NCBI RefSeq assembly: GCF_022179065.1
Contig: NZ_BPQD01000002.1
Span: 1-64,000 of the forward strand
DNA from: Methylobacterium adhaesivum
GTDB taxonomy: Bacteria; Pseudomonadota; Alphaproteobacteria; Rhizobiales; Beijerinckiaceae
Length of the DNA stretch: 64,000 nucleotides
Direction of reading: 5' to 3'
Of the stretch, positions 57,136 to 64,000 are shown piece by piece. Within the stretch, counting starts at the first letter, position 1. Every line of letters starts with the position of its first letter. The notes beneath the pieces were generated by a model. The model made no database searches. It saw only the letters and a list, made by a program, of their open reading frames with translations, and was not told the origin of the DNA. Made by a program: the position numbers and the translations under genes.

Positions 57136-59397
57136 ATGCCCGCTGCGCCTGGAGGACCGCGCCTGCTGCTGCGCCGCCTCCGCGAAGCGATGGCGGAGCC
57201 GGTCAGCCCACAGGCGCGTCTCGATCGGATCGTCACCCTCATCGCGGCCAACGTCATCGCGGAGGTCTGCTCGGTCTATGTGCTGAGCAATGACAACATC
57301 CTCGAACTGTTCGCCACCGAGGGCCTGAACCGCGAGGCGGTCCACCTCACGCGCATGCGCGCCGACGAGGGCCTCGTCGGCCTCATTGCGCAGACGGCCG
57401 AGCCGCTGTCCCTGTCCGACGCCCAGTCGCACCCGTCGTTCTCGTATCGGCCGGAGACGGGCGAGGAGGCGTATCACGCCTTCTTGGGCGTGCCCCTCCT
57501 GCGCGCGGGCAACACGCTCGGCGTGCTCGTGGTGCAGAACAAGACCTACCGGGTCTATTCCGAGGAGGAGATCGAGGCGCTCCAGACCACCGCCATGGTG
57601 CTGTCGGAGATGATCGCCTCGGGCGAGCTGCAGGCGCTCGCGCCCGGCACCGGGCCGGCGGCGCGGCGCCCGGTGAGCCAACGCGGCGTGGCGCTCGCCG
57701 ACGGCATCGGCCTCGGCCACGTGGTGCTGCATGAGCCGCGCATCGTGGTGAAGCAGCTCATCGCCGAGAACGTCGACCGCGAGGTTGAACGCCTCGAACT
57801 CGCCATCGGCGAGGTCCGCTCGGCGATCGACGACCTCGTGGAGCGCGGGGACAGCATCGGCACGGGCGAATCGCGCGAGGTCCTCGAGACCGTCCGGATG
57901 TTCGCCCACGACAAGGGTTGGCTGCGCCGGATGCGCGAGGCCGTGCAATCGGGCCTGACCGCCGAGGCCGCCGTCGAGCGGGTGCAGTCGGACAACCGCG
58001 CCCGGATGATGCGCCAGAGCGATCCCTACCTGCGCGACCGCCTTCACGACCTCGACGACCTCGCCAACCGCCTCCTGCGTACCCTCATCGGCCACGAGGG
58101 CAACGGCGACCGGGTGCTGCCCGAGAACGCGATCCTCGTCGCCCGCTCCATGGGACCGGCGGCGCTCCTCGACTACGACCGCACGGCGTTGCGCGGCGTG
58201 GTGCTGGAGGAAGGCGGCCCGACGAGTCACATCGCCATCGTGGCGAGGGCGCTCGGCATCCCGGCGGTGGGCGAGATCGCCAACGCCACGGCCCTTTGCG
58301 ACGCGGGCGACGCCATCATCGTCGACGGCGCCACGGGGGAGATCCAGGTCCGCCCCGGCCCCGAGATCGAGGCGGCCTACGGCGAAATGGTCCGGGTGCG
58401 CGCCAAGCGCCAGGAACAGTACCGGGCCCTGCGCGACCGCCCCGCCGTGACGCAGGACGGCGTGGCCATAGGCCTGCAGCTCAATGCCGGGCTGCTCATC
58501 GACCTCACGCATCTGGCCGAGACGGGGGCCGACGGCATCGGCCTGTTCCGCACCGAGCTGCAGTTCATGGTGGCCCAGCGCATGCCGTCGGCGGCCGAGC
58601 AGCAGACGCTCTACGAGGCGGTGTTCGCGGCCACCGGCGACCTGCCGGTGACGATCCGCACCCTCGACATCGGCGGCGACAAGATCCTGCCGTACATGCC
58701 GGCGCTGGAGGAGGAGAACCCGGCGCTGGGCTGGCGCGCTATCCGCATCGGCCTCGACCGGCCCGCCCTTCTGCGGGTGCAGCTGCGGGCCCTCCTGCGG
58801 GCCGCTGCCGGGCGCCCCCTCAAGATCATGTTCCCCATGGTGGCCACGGTGGACGAGTTCACCCGTGCCAAGGCCATCGTCGAGCGCGAGAAGGCGCACC
58901 TGCGTCGCCACGGCCACCCGCTGCCGAGCGATTGCCGCCTCGGCGTGATGGTCGAGGTGCCGTCCCTGCTGTTCCAGATCGACGAGATCGCGCGGGCGGC
59001 CGACTTCCTGTCGGTCGGCTCCAACGACCTCATGCAGTTCCTCTTCGCCGTCGACCGCGAGAATCGCCGGGTGGCGGGCCGCTTCGACACCTTGAGCGTC
59101 CCGGCCCTGCGTGCCTTCCGACTCATCGCCGAACGGGCGGCGGCAGCCGGCTGCCCCGCCACCGTCTGCGGCGAGATCGGCGGAAAGCCCCTCGAAGCCA
59201 TGGCCCTCATCGGCCTCGGCTTTCGCCATCTCTCCATGTCGCCCGCCGCCATCGGCCCGGTGAAGGCCATGGTGCTGGGGCTCGACGCGAGCGCCGTGGC
59301 CGCCTTCATCGAGACCGAGATGGCGCGGGCCGGCGACGGTGAATCCCTGCGGCCGGCGCTCAGCGCCTTCGCCAAGGCGCACGGCGTTCCCATCTAG
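57136..59397 (+). CDS. ptsP: Phosphoenolpyruvate--protein phosphotransferase, PTSNtr enzyme I
   Basis: 753 residues from the ATG at 57136, preceded by GAGGAGA. An N-terminal GAF domain (about residues 20-165) is followed by the enzyme I domains: phospho-His H365 in [20 protein letters not shown]-binding FRTELQFM and KIMFPMV regions, [10 protein letters not shown], and C678 in [10 protein letters not shown]. It starts the nitrogen-related PTS phosphorelay (EINtr to NPr to EIIANtr), tying PEP/glutamine status to regulation. It follows lysC as in many Rhizobiales, then prfA. Confidence 0.96.
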   Translation: MPAAPGGPRLLLRRLREAMAEPVSPQARLDRIVTLIAANVIAEVCSVYVLSNDNILELFATEGLNREAVHLTRMRADEGLVGLIAQTAEPLSLSDAQSHPSFSYRPETGEEAYHAFLGVPLLRAGNTLGVLVVQNKTYRVYSEEEIEALQTTAMVLSEMIASGELQALAPGTGPAARRPVSQRGVALADGIGLGHVVLHEPRIVVKQLIAENVDREVERLELAIGEVRSAIDDLVERGDSIGTGESREVLETVRMFAHDKGWLRRMREAVQSGLTAEAAVERVQSDNRARMMRQSDPYLRDRLHDLDDLANRLLRTLIGHEGNGDRVLPENAILVARSMGPAALLDYDRTALRGVVLEEGGPTSHIAIVARALGIPAVGEIANATALCDAGDAIIVDGATGEIQVRPGPEIEAAYGEMVRVRAKRQEQYRALRDRPAVTQDGVAIGLQLNAGLLIDLTHLAETGADGIGLFRTELQFMVAQRMPSAAEQQTLYEAVFAATGDLPVTIRTLDIGGDKILPYMPALEEENPALGWRAIRIGLDRPALLRVQLRALLRAAAGRPLKIMFPMVATVDEFTRAKAIVEREKAHLRRHGHPLPSDCRLGVMVEVPSLLFQIDEIARAADFLSVGSNDLMQFLFAVDRENRRVAGRFDTLSVPALRAFRLIAERAAAAGCPATVCGEIGGKPLEAMALIGLGFRHLSMSPAAIGPVKAMVLGLDASAVAAFIETEMARAGDGESLRPALSAFAKAHGVPI

Positions 59398-59465
59398 CGG
59401 GCCTGGACCGCCGGAACGTCACGACTTCGCCAAACCGAATCACTGCTGAGAGTACCCCACGGGCG

Positions 59466-60551
59466 ATGACCCCCATTCCTTCCGAGCGTCTCGACGCCAT
59501 CCTGACGCGGCACGACATCGTCACCGCGACCCTGAGCGCCGGCTCGGCCGATTCCGAGACCTTCGTCCAGCTCTCGCGCGAACTGTCCGAACTCGAGGGC
59601 GTCGTGGCGGCGATCCACGCCTACCGGGCGGCGGCCTCCAACCTCGCCGACATCCAGGCGCTCATGGACGAGCCCGGCGGCGATTCCGAGATGCGCAACC
59701 TCGCGGCCGCCGAGAAGCCCGAGGCCGAGGCCGGCCTGGAGGCGGCCCACCGGGCCCTGCAGCTCATCCTGTTGCCGAAGGATTCGGCGGATGAGAAGTC
59801 CGCCATCCTCGAAATCCGGGCCGGCACAGGCGGCGACGAGGCGGCCCTGTTCGCCGGCGACCTGTTCCGGATGTACGGCCGCTATGCCGACGCCAAGGGC
59901 TGGAAGGTGGAGGTCATCTCCGAGAGCGAGGGCACGGTCGGCGGCTACCGCGAGGTCATCGCCGAGGTGAAGGGCAAGGGCGTGTTCGCCCGCCTCAAGT
60001 TCGAGAGCGGCGCCCACCGGGTGCAGCGCGTGCCCGACACGGAGACGCAGGGGCGCATCCACACCTCCGCCGCCACCGTGGCGGTGCTGCCGGAGGCCGA
60101 GGAAGTCGATATCGTCGTCAACGACGCCGACCTGAAGATCGACACCATGCGGTCGCAGGGCGCCGGCGGCCAGCACGTGAACAAGACGGAATCGGCCATC
60201 CGCATCACCCACCTGCCCTCCGGCATCGTGATCTTCGTCCAGGAGGAGCGCTCGCAGCACAAGAACCGCGCGCGGGCCATGTCGCTCCTGCGGGCGAAGC
60301 TCTACGATGCCGAGCGCACGGCCAAGGACGCGGCGCGGGCCGCCGACCGCAAGTCACAGGTGGGATCGGGCGACCGCTCCGAGCGCATCCGCACCTACAA
60401 CTTCCCCCAGGCCCGGGTGACGGACCACCGCATCAACCTCACCCTCTACAAGCTTGAGGAAGTCCTGGCGGGCGAGGCCCTGGACGAGCTCGTCGATGCC
60501 CTGGTGACGGAACATCAGGCCGAGCTTCTCGCCGCCGAGGGCATGGCCTGA
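59466..60551 (+). CDS. prfA: Peptide chain release factor 1
   Basis: 361 residues. The GGQ motif is at 234-236 ([19 protein letters not shown]), and [24 protein letters not shown] holds the codon-recognition tripeptide region (VPDT where PxT is expected). It releases chains at UAA and UAG. prmC, which methylates its glutamine, starts 5 bp downstream, so the two are one unit. Confidence 0.97.
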   Translation: MTPIPSERLDAILTRHDIVTATLSAGSADSETFVQLSRELSELEGVVAAIHAYRAAASNLADIQALMDEPGGDSEMRNLAAAEKPEAEAGLEAAHRALQLILLPKDSADEKSAILEIRAGTGGDEAALFAGDLFRMYGRYADAKGWKVEVISESEGTVGGYREVIAEVKGKGVFARLKFESGAHRVQRVPDTETQGRIHTSAATVAVLPEAEEVDIVVNDADLKIDTMRSQGAGGQHVNKTESAIRITHLPSGIVIFVQEERSQHKNRARAMSLLRAKLYDAERTAKDAARAADRKSQVGSGDRSERIRTYNFPQARVTDHRINLTLYKLEEVLAGEALDELVDALVTEHQAELLAAEGMA

Positions 60552-60556
60552 CCGCG

Positions 60557-61429
60557 ATGCGCCCCACGACGACCCGCGCCGAGGCCCTGCGGCAGGTCAC
60601 GCAACGCCTCGCCGCGGCCGGCATCGGTGACAACGACGCGCGTTTCCTCGTCCTCGACGTCCTGCACCTCACGGGCACGGACCTCATCCTCGGCGGGGCC
60701 GAACCCCTCGGTGCCCCGGGGGCGGCCAGCCTGTCGCGGGCCGTGGACCGGCGCCTCGCGGGCGAGCCCGTGGCGCGGATCGTGGGGGCCTGGGAGTTCT
60801 GGGGATTGCCCTTCGGTCTTTCCCCCGACACCCTCGTGCCCCGTGCCGACACCGAGACCCTGGTGGAAGCCGCCCTCGCCCGCCTTCCGGAGCGGACGCG
60901 GGCGACGACCCTCCTCGATCTCGGGACGGGCTCGGGATGCATCCTGGTGGCGCTGCTGCGCGAGTGCCCCCGCGCCTTCGGCATCGGCCTCGACCGCTCG
61001 GAGGCCGCCTTGGTTCAGGCCCGCGCGAATGCTCGGGCCAACGGGGTCGGCGAGCGGGCCGCCTTCGTGCGGACTGATTGGAGCGCCGGCCTCGCGGGGG
61101 CGTTCGACCTCATCGTCTCGAACCCGCCCTACATTCCGGCCGCCACCATCGCGACCCTGGCCCCGGAGGTGCGGTGCCACGATCCGATGGCGGCCCTCGA
61201 CGGCGGCGCCGACGGCCTCGATGCCTACCGCCGGATCCTCGCCGAGGTCGCTTCGGGGCCTGTCCGGCTCGCGGCGGGTGGTACCCTGCTGTTCGAGGTC
61301 GGGCACGACCAGGCGGCCGCCGTGCTGGACCTCGGCCGGCAGGCTGGGCTCGTGCCGGGAGGGATCACCCACGATCTCGCCGGACATGCCCGCGTGGTGA
61401 CTTTCATGGGCTTCCGCGCGACTTCTTGA
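60557..61429 (+). CDS. prmC: Protein-(glutamine-N5) methyltransferase, release factor-specific
   Basis: 290 residues. The SAM loop is LLDLGTGSGCILVALL and the glutamine-binding N-P-P-Y is at 189-192 (LIVSNPPYIPAATI). The N-terminal helical domain (TRAEALRQVTQRLAAAGIGDNDARFLVLDVL) binds the release factor. It methylates the GGQ glutamine of RF1/RF2. It is cotranscribed with prfA. Confidence 0.95.
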   Translation: MRPTTTRAEALRQVTQRLAAAGIGDNDARFLVLDVLHLTGTDLILGGAEPLGAPGAASLSRAVDRRLAGEPVARIVGAWEFWGLPFGLSPDTLVPRADTETLVEAALARLPERTRATTLLDLGTGSGCILVALLRECPRAFGIGLDRSEAALVQARANARANGVGERAAFVRTDWSAGLAGAFDLIVSNPPYIPAATIATLAPEVRCHDPMAALDGGADGLDAYRRILAEVASGPVRLAAGGTLLFEVGHDQAAAVLDLGRQAGLVPGGITHDLAGHARVVTFMGFRATS

Positions 61430-61872
61430 TGGCGATCCCTCGCGAAATCCGTGTATCGCCATGGGATCGCGCGAAAAAGTGCTTGTTGGCCCGCACCCGA
61501 CCCGTTAGGGTACGAGGCAGATCGAACATTGGTCCGTCGCTACGGATCATGGAAGGAACGAGGCCGGCTTCGAGCCCGCGGCGTTTCTGGGCGATCTCCC
61601 ACGATCAGGACAGCGTGTAACGAGACGACGCGCGAGCGCCTGATAGCACAGAGCCTGAAGACCGATGAGCGCCTGAACGCGAGCGCGAGCCTCGGTACAC
61701 CGGGACAGACACAGGCACGGCGAATTCCGATTCCGATCGCGGACTGCACGACCCGGACCACGCGGCCCCTTTCCACGGGCCACCAGGGCCAGGGCCGGTT
61801 TCGGCTCGAAGCTGCCGATGTTCGGACCGCCTCACCACACGTTCCCGTACGAACGAGGGTCAATCGAGACCG
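61430..61872 (+). promoter_or_regulatory. Long leader of the DUF4167 gene with a sigma70-like promoter
   Basis: 443 bp without a gene. TTGTTG (61483-61488), a 17-bp spacer and TAGGGT (61506-61511) form a plausible sigma70 promoter. That leaves a ~350-nt transcribed leader before the ATG at 61873, unusually long. Within it no tRNA or known riboswitch was recognised; stop codons break all plus-strand frames. Confidence 0.4.
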
Positions 61873-63183
61873 ATGAGACCAAATCAAAACCGACGGATGC
61901 GCGGGCGCAACCGCCCCAAGGGTCCCAATCCGCTGACGCGGTCCTACGAATCGAACGGGCCCGACGTCAAGATTCGCGGCACGGCGCAGCACATCGCCGA
62001 CAAGTACGCCCAGTTGGCCCGCGATGCGCAGGCCAGCGGCGACCCCGTGGCGGCAGAGAATTATTTCCAGCACGGCGAGCATTATTTCCGCATCATCTCC
62101 GGCGCGCAGGAGCAGAACCGGCAGCAGGCAGGCGGCTACGCCCGCAACGGCTTCGACGATGACGGCGACGAGGACGGCGGCGACGATCAGGGCGCGCCCC
62201 TCGGCTATGCCGCGCATTCCTATAACGACGACTACGCCGACCCGAGCCAGCAGCCCCAGCCGTCCGCCTACCAGCCGCCGGCCTACGAGGGACGTCAGGA
62301 CGGCCAGCGTCCGGACAATCAGCGCCAGGATTACGGGCGCCAGGATGGCGGCTCGGACCGGCAGAACCGGCGCGACCGCTTCAACAATCGCAACGACCGG
62401 CCGCAGCGCTTCGACAACCAGCAGCGGCAGGACCCTCAGCGTCAGGACGGGCAGCGGCCCGACTACAGCCGGCAGGACAACCAGCGGCCTGAGTACAACC
62501 GCCAGGATCAGTTCCGCCAGGACCAGCCGCGGCAGGATCAGCCTCGCCAGGATCGGGACCGTCAGGACCGGGATCGGCAGGATCAGCCTCGCCAGGATCG
62601 GGACCGTCAGGACCGGGATCGGCAGGATCAGCCGCGTCAGGAATACGGGCGCCGGAACAACGGTGCGCGGTTCGAAAACAACCGCACGGCGGATCAGCAG
62701 CCGGAAGGCGCGCGTCAGGACCTGCCGCGGGAGGATGCGCCGCGCCAGGAGCCCGTACGTCAGGAAGCGGCCCGGCAAGAATCCTTCCGGCAAGAACCGA
62801 TCCGTCAGGAGCCGGTTCGACAGGAGCCCGTCCGACCGGACTTGCCGCGCCAGGATTTTCAGCCGTCCGAGTCGCGCCGTTCGGCCGAGGTTCCCCCGCG
62901 ACGCAGCCGTCGCCGTGACGAAACCGAGCGTGCACCGGCGGAGGATGTGAGCGCCCTTCCGGCCTTCCTCATGACACCGCCCCGGCCAGTTCCCGCTGAA
63001 CGCACCGCCGAACCCCGCGCCGCCGACGAACCCGCATCTCAGGGTACCGCTCCGGCCGCCGGCAACGACGAGGCCGGCACCGCGCCGAAGCCCCGCCGCC
63101 GTCGCCGGGCGCGCTTCGAGGGAACGGAGGGCGGCGAACCGCAGCCGGCCGGGAACAACGACACCGCGCCCGTAACCGAATAG
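61873..63183 (+). CDS. DUF4167 domain-containing protein with Gln/Arg/Asp repeats
   Basis: 436 residues. The N-terminal ~80 residues (MRPNQNRRMRGRNRPKGPNPLTRSYESNGPDVKIRGTAQHIADKYAQLARDA, then AENYFQHGEHYFRII) are the DUF4167 domain. A long disordered region follows, rich in RQDQPRQDRDRQD-type repeats from about residue 140 to 330, then a Pro/Ala/Arg tail. The basic, Arg/Gln-rich composition suggests RNA binding; the function is unproven. Its position after prfA-prmC is conserved in alphaproteobacteria. It is closed by a strong terminator. Confidence 0.88.
   Translation: MRPNQNRRMRGRNRPKGPNPLTRSYESNGPDVKIRGTAQHIADKYAQLARDAQASGDPVAAENYFQHGEHYFRIISGAQEQNRQQAGGYARNGFDDDGDEDGGDDQGAPLGYAAHSYNDDYADPSQQPQPSAYQPPAYEGRQDGQRPDNQRQDYGRQDGGSDRQNRRDRFNNRNDRPQRFDNQQRQDPQRQDGQRPDYSRQDNQRPEYNRQDQFRQDQPRQDQPRQDRDRQDRDRQDQPRQDRDRQDRDRQDQPRQEYGRRNNGARFENNRTADQQPEGARQDLPREDAPRQEPVRQEAARQESFRQEPIRQEPVRQEPVRPDLPRQDFQPSESRRSAEVPPRRSRRRDETERAPAEDVSALPAFLMTPPRPVPAERTAEPRAADEPASQGTAPAAGNDEAGTAPKPRRRRRARFEGTEGGEPQPAGNNDTAPVTE
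62536..62625 (+). repeat. Perfect 45-bp tandem duplication within the DUF4167 gene
   Basis: Two identical 45-bp units (62536-62580 and 62581-62625), each encoding a 15-residue block containing QPRQDRDRQDRDRQ, plus a partial third unit (GATCAGCCGCGTCAG, 62626-62640). The multiple of three keeps the frame; repeat number could vary by slippage. Confidence 0.9.
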
Positions 63184-63210
63184 ACCGACGCCTCGGTCCG
63201 CCACTCATCA

Positions 63211-63240
63211 GAAAAGCCGCCCCTCCGGGCGGCTTTTCGC
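63211..63240. terminator. Bidirectional terminator after the DUF4167 gene
   Basis: AAAAGCCGCCC/GGGCGGCTTTT with a short loop; T/A runs on both sides allow termination of the convergent genes on either strand. Confidence 0.9.
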
Positions 63241-63242
63241 GT

Positions 63243-63989
63243 TCAGGCCGGCTTCGATCGCGCCAGAGCGGTGTGCCAATCCCGGTATCCCTGGACCCGA
63301 TGGACGAGGCGGCGATGACGCGCCGTCTCGCCGAAGGGCGCGAGTTCCCAAGTCCAGGTTTCGTCGGGGGGCGGCAGGGTCTCGCCGTGGAGGAGGTCGA
63401 GGCGATCGGTCAGCCGGCCCTCACGATCCTCCTCCCGCTGCTCGACGTCGGTGACGAGGCAGACCCGGGCATCGAGACGCGAGAGGGCGTCGAGATGCGC
63501 CCGGACGATCCGGCCGCCGAGGTGGTCGTCCGATTCCCCGGTGCGACCGACGGGCAGGATCGGCAGTTGCGACAGCAGATTGGCGGAGATCACGAGATCG
63601 ACCGTCGCGTCGCCGCCATGGGCGTCGACCGCGCCCGGTCGCGTGAGGTCGTCGGTCACCAGGGTGACGTTCGCCCTGCCGCGCACGGCCCACCGGGTCG
63701 GCCACGGGTGGATCGCGTCGACGAGGCGGACTTCGGCAAAGCGCGCCGCGAGGTGGTCGAGGGGTACATCGTCGAGGAGGCCCGAACCGAGGACGACGCA
63801 GGTCCGCGCTTGGGCCAGTCCGTCACAGGCCTGCGCGACCAGGGCGCGGGCTCGGCCCAGATGCGGCGCCCAGGCCGTCCGGCACCGGCGCGAACGGGAG
63901 CGCAGCAGCACGCTCTCCCGGAGGTGGCCGCCGCGCCGATGCGCCCAGGATGCGGGGGTGGTCAGGTAATGAAACAGGTCGATGAGCAC
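63243..63989 (-). CDS. Class I SAM-dependent methyltransferase-like protein
   Basis: 248 residues from a GTG at 63989 with a perfect AGGAGG 5 bp upstream. ARTCVVLGSGLLDDVPLDHLAARFAEVRLVDAIHP resembles the SAM glycine-rich and acidic motifs; VTDDLTRPG and VDLVISANLLSQLP follow as later motifs, and the C-terminal half has EEDREGRLTDRLDLLHGETLPPPDETWTWELAPFGE. The N-terminus (YLTTPASWAHRRGGHLRESVLLRSRSRRC) is an unusual Arg-rich helix. The substrate is unknown. Neighbours to the right are outside the window. Confidence 0.65.
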   Translation of the reverse strand: MLIDLFHYLTTPASWAHRRGGHLRESVLLRSRSRRCRTAWAPHLGRARALVAQACDGLAQARTCVVLGSGLLDDVPLDHLAARFAEVRLVDAIHPWPTRWAVRGRANVTLVTDDLTRPGAVDAHGGDATVDLVISANLLSQLPILPVGRTGESDDHLGGRIVRAHLDALSRLDARVCLVTDVEQREEDREGRLTDRLDLLHGETLPPPDETWTWELAPFGETARHRRLVHRVQGYRDWHTALARSKPA

Positions 63990-64000
63990 GGCGCCCTCCT

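Noticed and set aside
62500-62640. Regularly spaced short repeats resembling a CRISPR array
   Set aside because: The repeats are contiguous, in frame and encode QDR blocks of the DUF4167 protein; there are no unique spacers and no cas genes.
61540-63204. A 554-codon minus-strand frame rich in Leu/Val repeats
   Set aside because: It mirrors the QDR repeat of the DUF4167 gene in the opposite strand; the repeat pattern explains the apparent hydrophobic protein.

Overview
The window is a GC-rich alphaproteobacterial chromosome segment, almost certainly from a facultative methylotroph of the Methylobacterium/Methylorubrum group. The decisive evidence is a minus-strand block at 27.9-38.2 kb. It encodes sgaA, hprA, mtdA, fchA, mtkA, mtkB, ppc and mclA in the order known for the serine cycle of Methylobacterium extorquens. 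MtdA (the NADP-dependent methylene-H4MPT/H4F dehydrogenase) and malate thiokinase are hallmarks of this group. PTSNtr enzyme I, DUF1127, DUF2093, DUF3606 and DUF4167 proteins, an Omp25/31-type porin and the release-factor/prmC/DUF4167 order also fit Rhizobiales.

Layout. 0-6.2 kb: envelope and housekeeping genes (DUF2076 protein, L,D-transpeptidase, cheZ, uvrC, pgsA, moaD, DUF2093). 6.3-9.6 kb: a nucleoside-salvage operon (cytidine deaminase, purine nucleoside phosphorylase, deoC, deoA) with ATGA start/stop overlaps. 9.7-13.9 kb: a phospholipid N-methyltransferase-like gene and dnaK-dnaJ behind a sigma32-like promoter. 14-25 kb: yqgE, peroxiredoxin, thrB, ispH, a MocR regulator divergent from a DUF1127 gene, a Kef-type antiporter overlapping a MATE exporter, and small proteins. 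25-27.7 kb: a CinA-like protein, a porin and a GlcG/HbpS-like protein. 27.9-38.2 kb: serine cycle, in two transcription units (sgaA-hprA-mtdA-fchA and mtkA-mtkB-ppc-mclA). 39-41.6 kb: a metallophosphoesterase/glycosyltransferase pair and rnhB. 41.6-43.9 kb: a light-harvesting module of beta-carotene dioxygenase (Blh) and a proton-pump-type rhodopsin with the DTG motif, bordered by AT-rich, gene-poor DNA. 43.9-50.6 kb: radical SAM protein, a small glycosyltransferase-like protein, an exonuclease-SWIM fusion, ligA and msrQ. 50.7-51.7 kb: an AT-rich island with one orphan gene. 51.9-64 kb: adenosine kinase, quinone oxidoreductase, a YbhB-like protein, ubiG, lysC, ptsP, prfA, prmC, DUF4167 and a methyltransferase-like gene at the edge.

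How genes work together. mtdA and fchA interconvert C1-tetrahydrofolate intermediates. sgaA and hprA turn serine and glyoxylate into glycerate. PEP carboxylase, malate thiokinase and malyl-CoA lyase regenerate glyoxylate and release acetyl-CoA. Both operons share an unusual promoter-region layout: a dyad, then TATAAA, then TTTCGCGAAGT. The rhodopsin/Blh pair could supply a light-driven proton gradient, given beta-carotene made elsewhere in the genome.

Two families of interspersed palindromic repeats run through the window. Family I (about 90 bp, three clear copies and one degenerate) has one arm that contains the stop codon of the adjacent gene in all three clear copies. Family II (REP/BIME-like double hairpins, five loci) occurs as single units and as mirror-image composites. 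Members of both families have become part of protein-coding ends (the N-terminus of the purine nucleoside phosphorylase and the C-terminus of a GT4 glycosyltransferase). No tRNA, rRNA, CRISPR array, intact insertion sequence or prophage gene was recognised.
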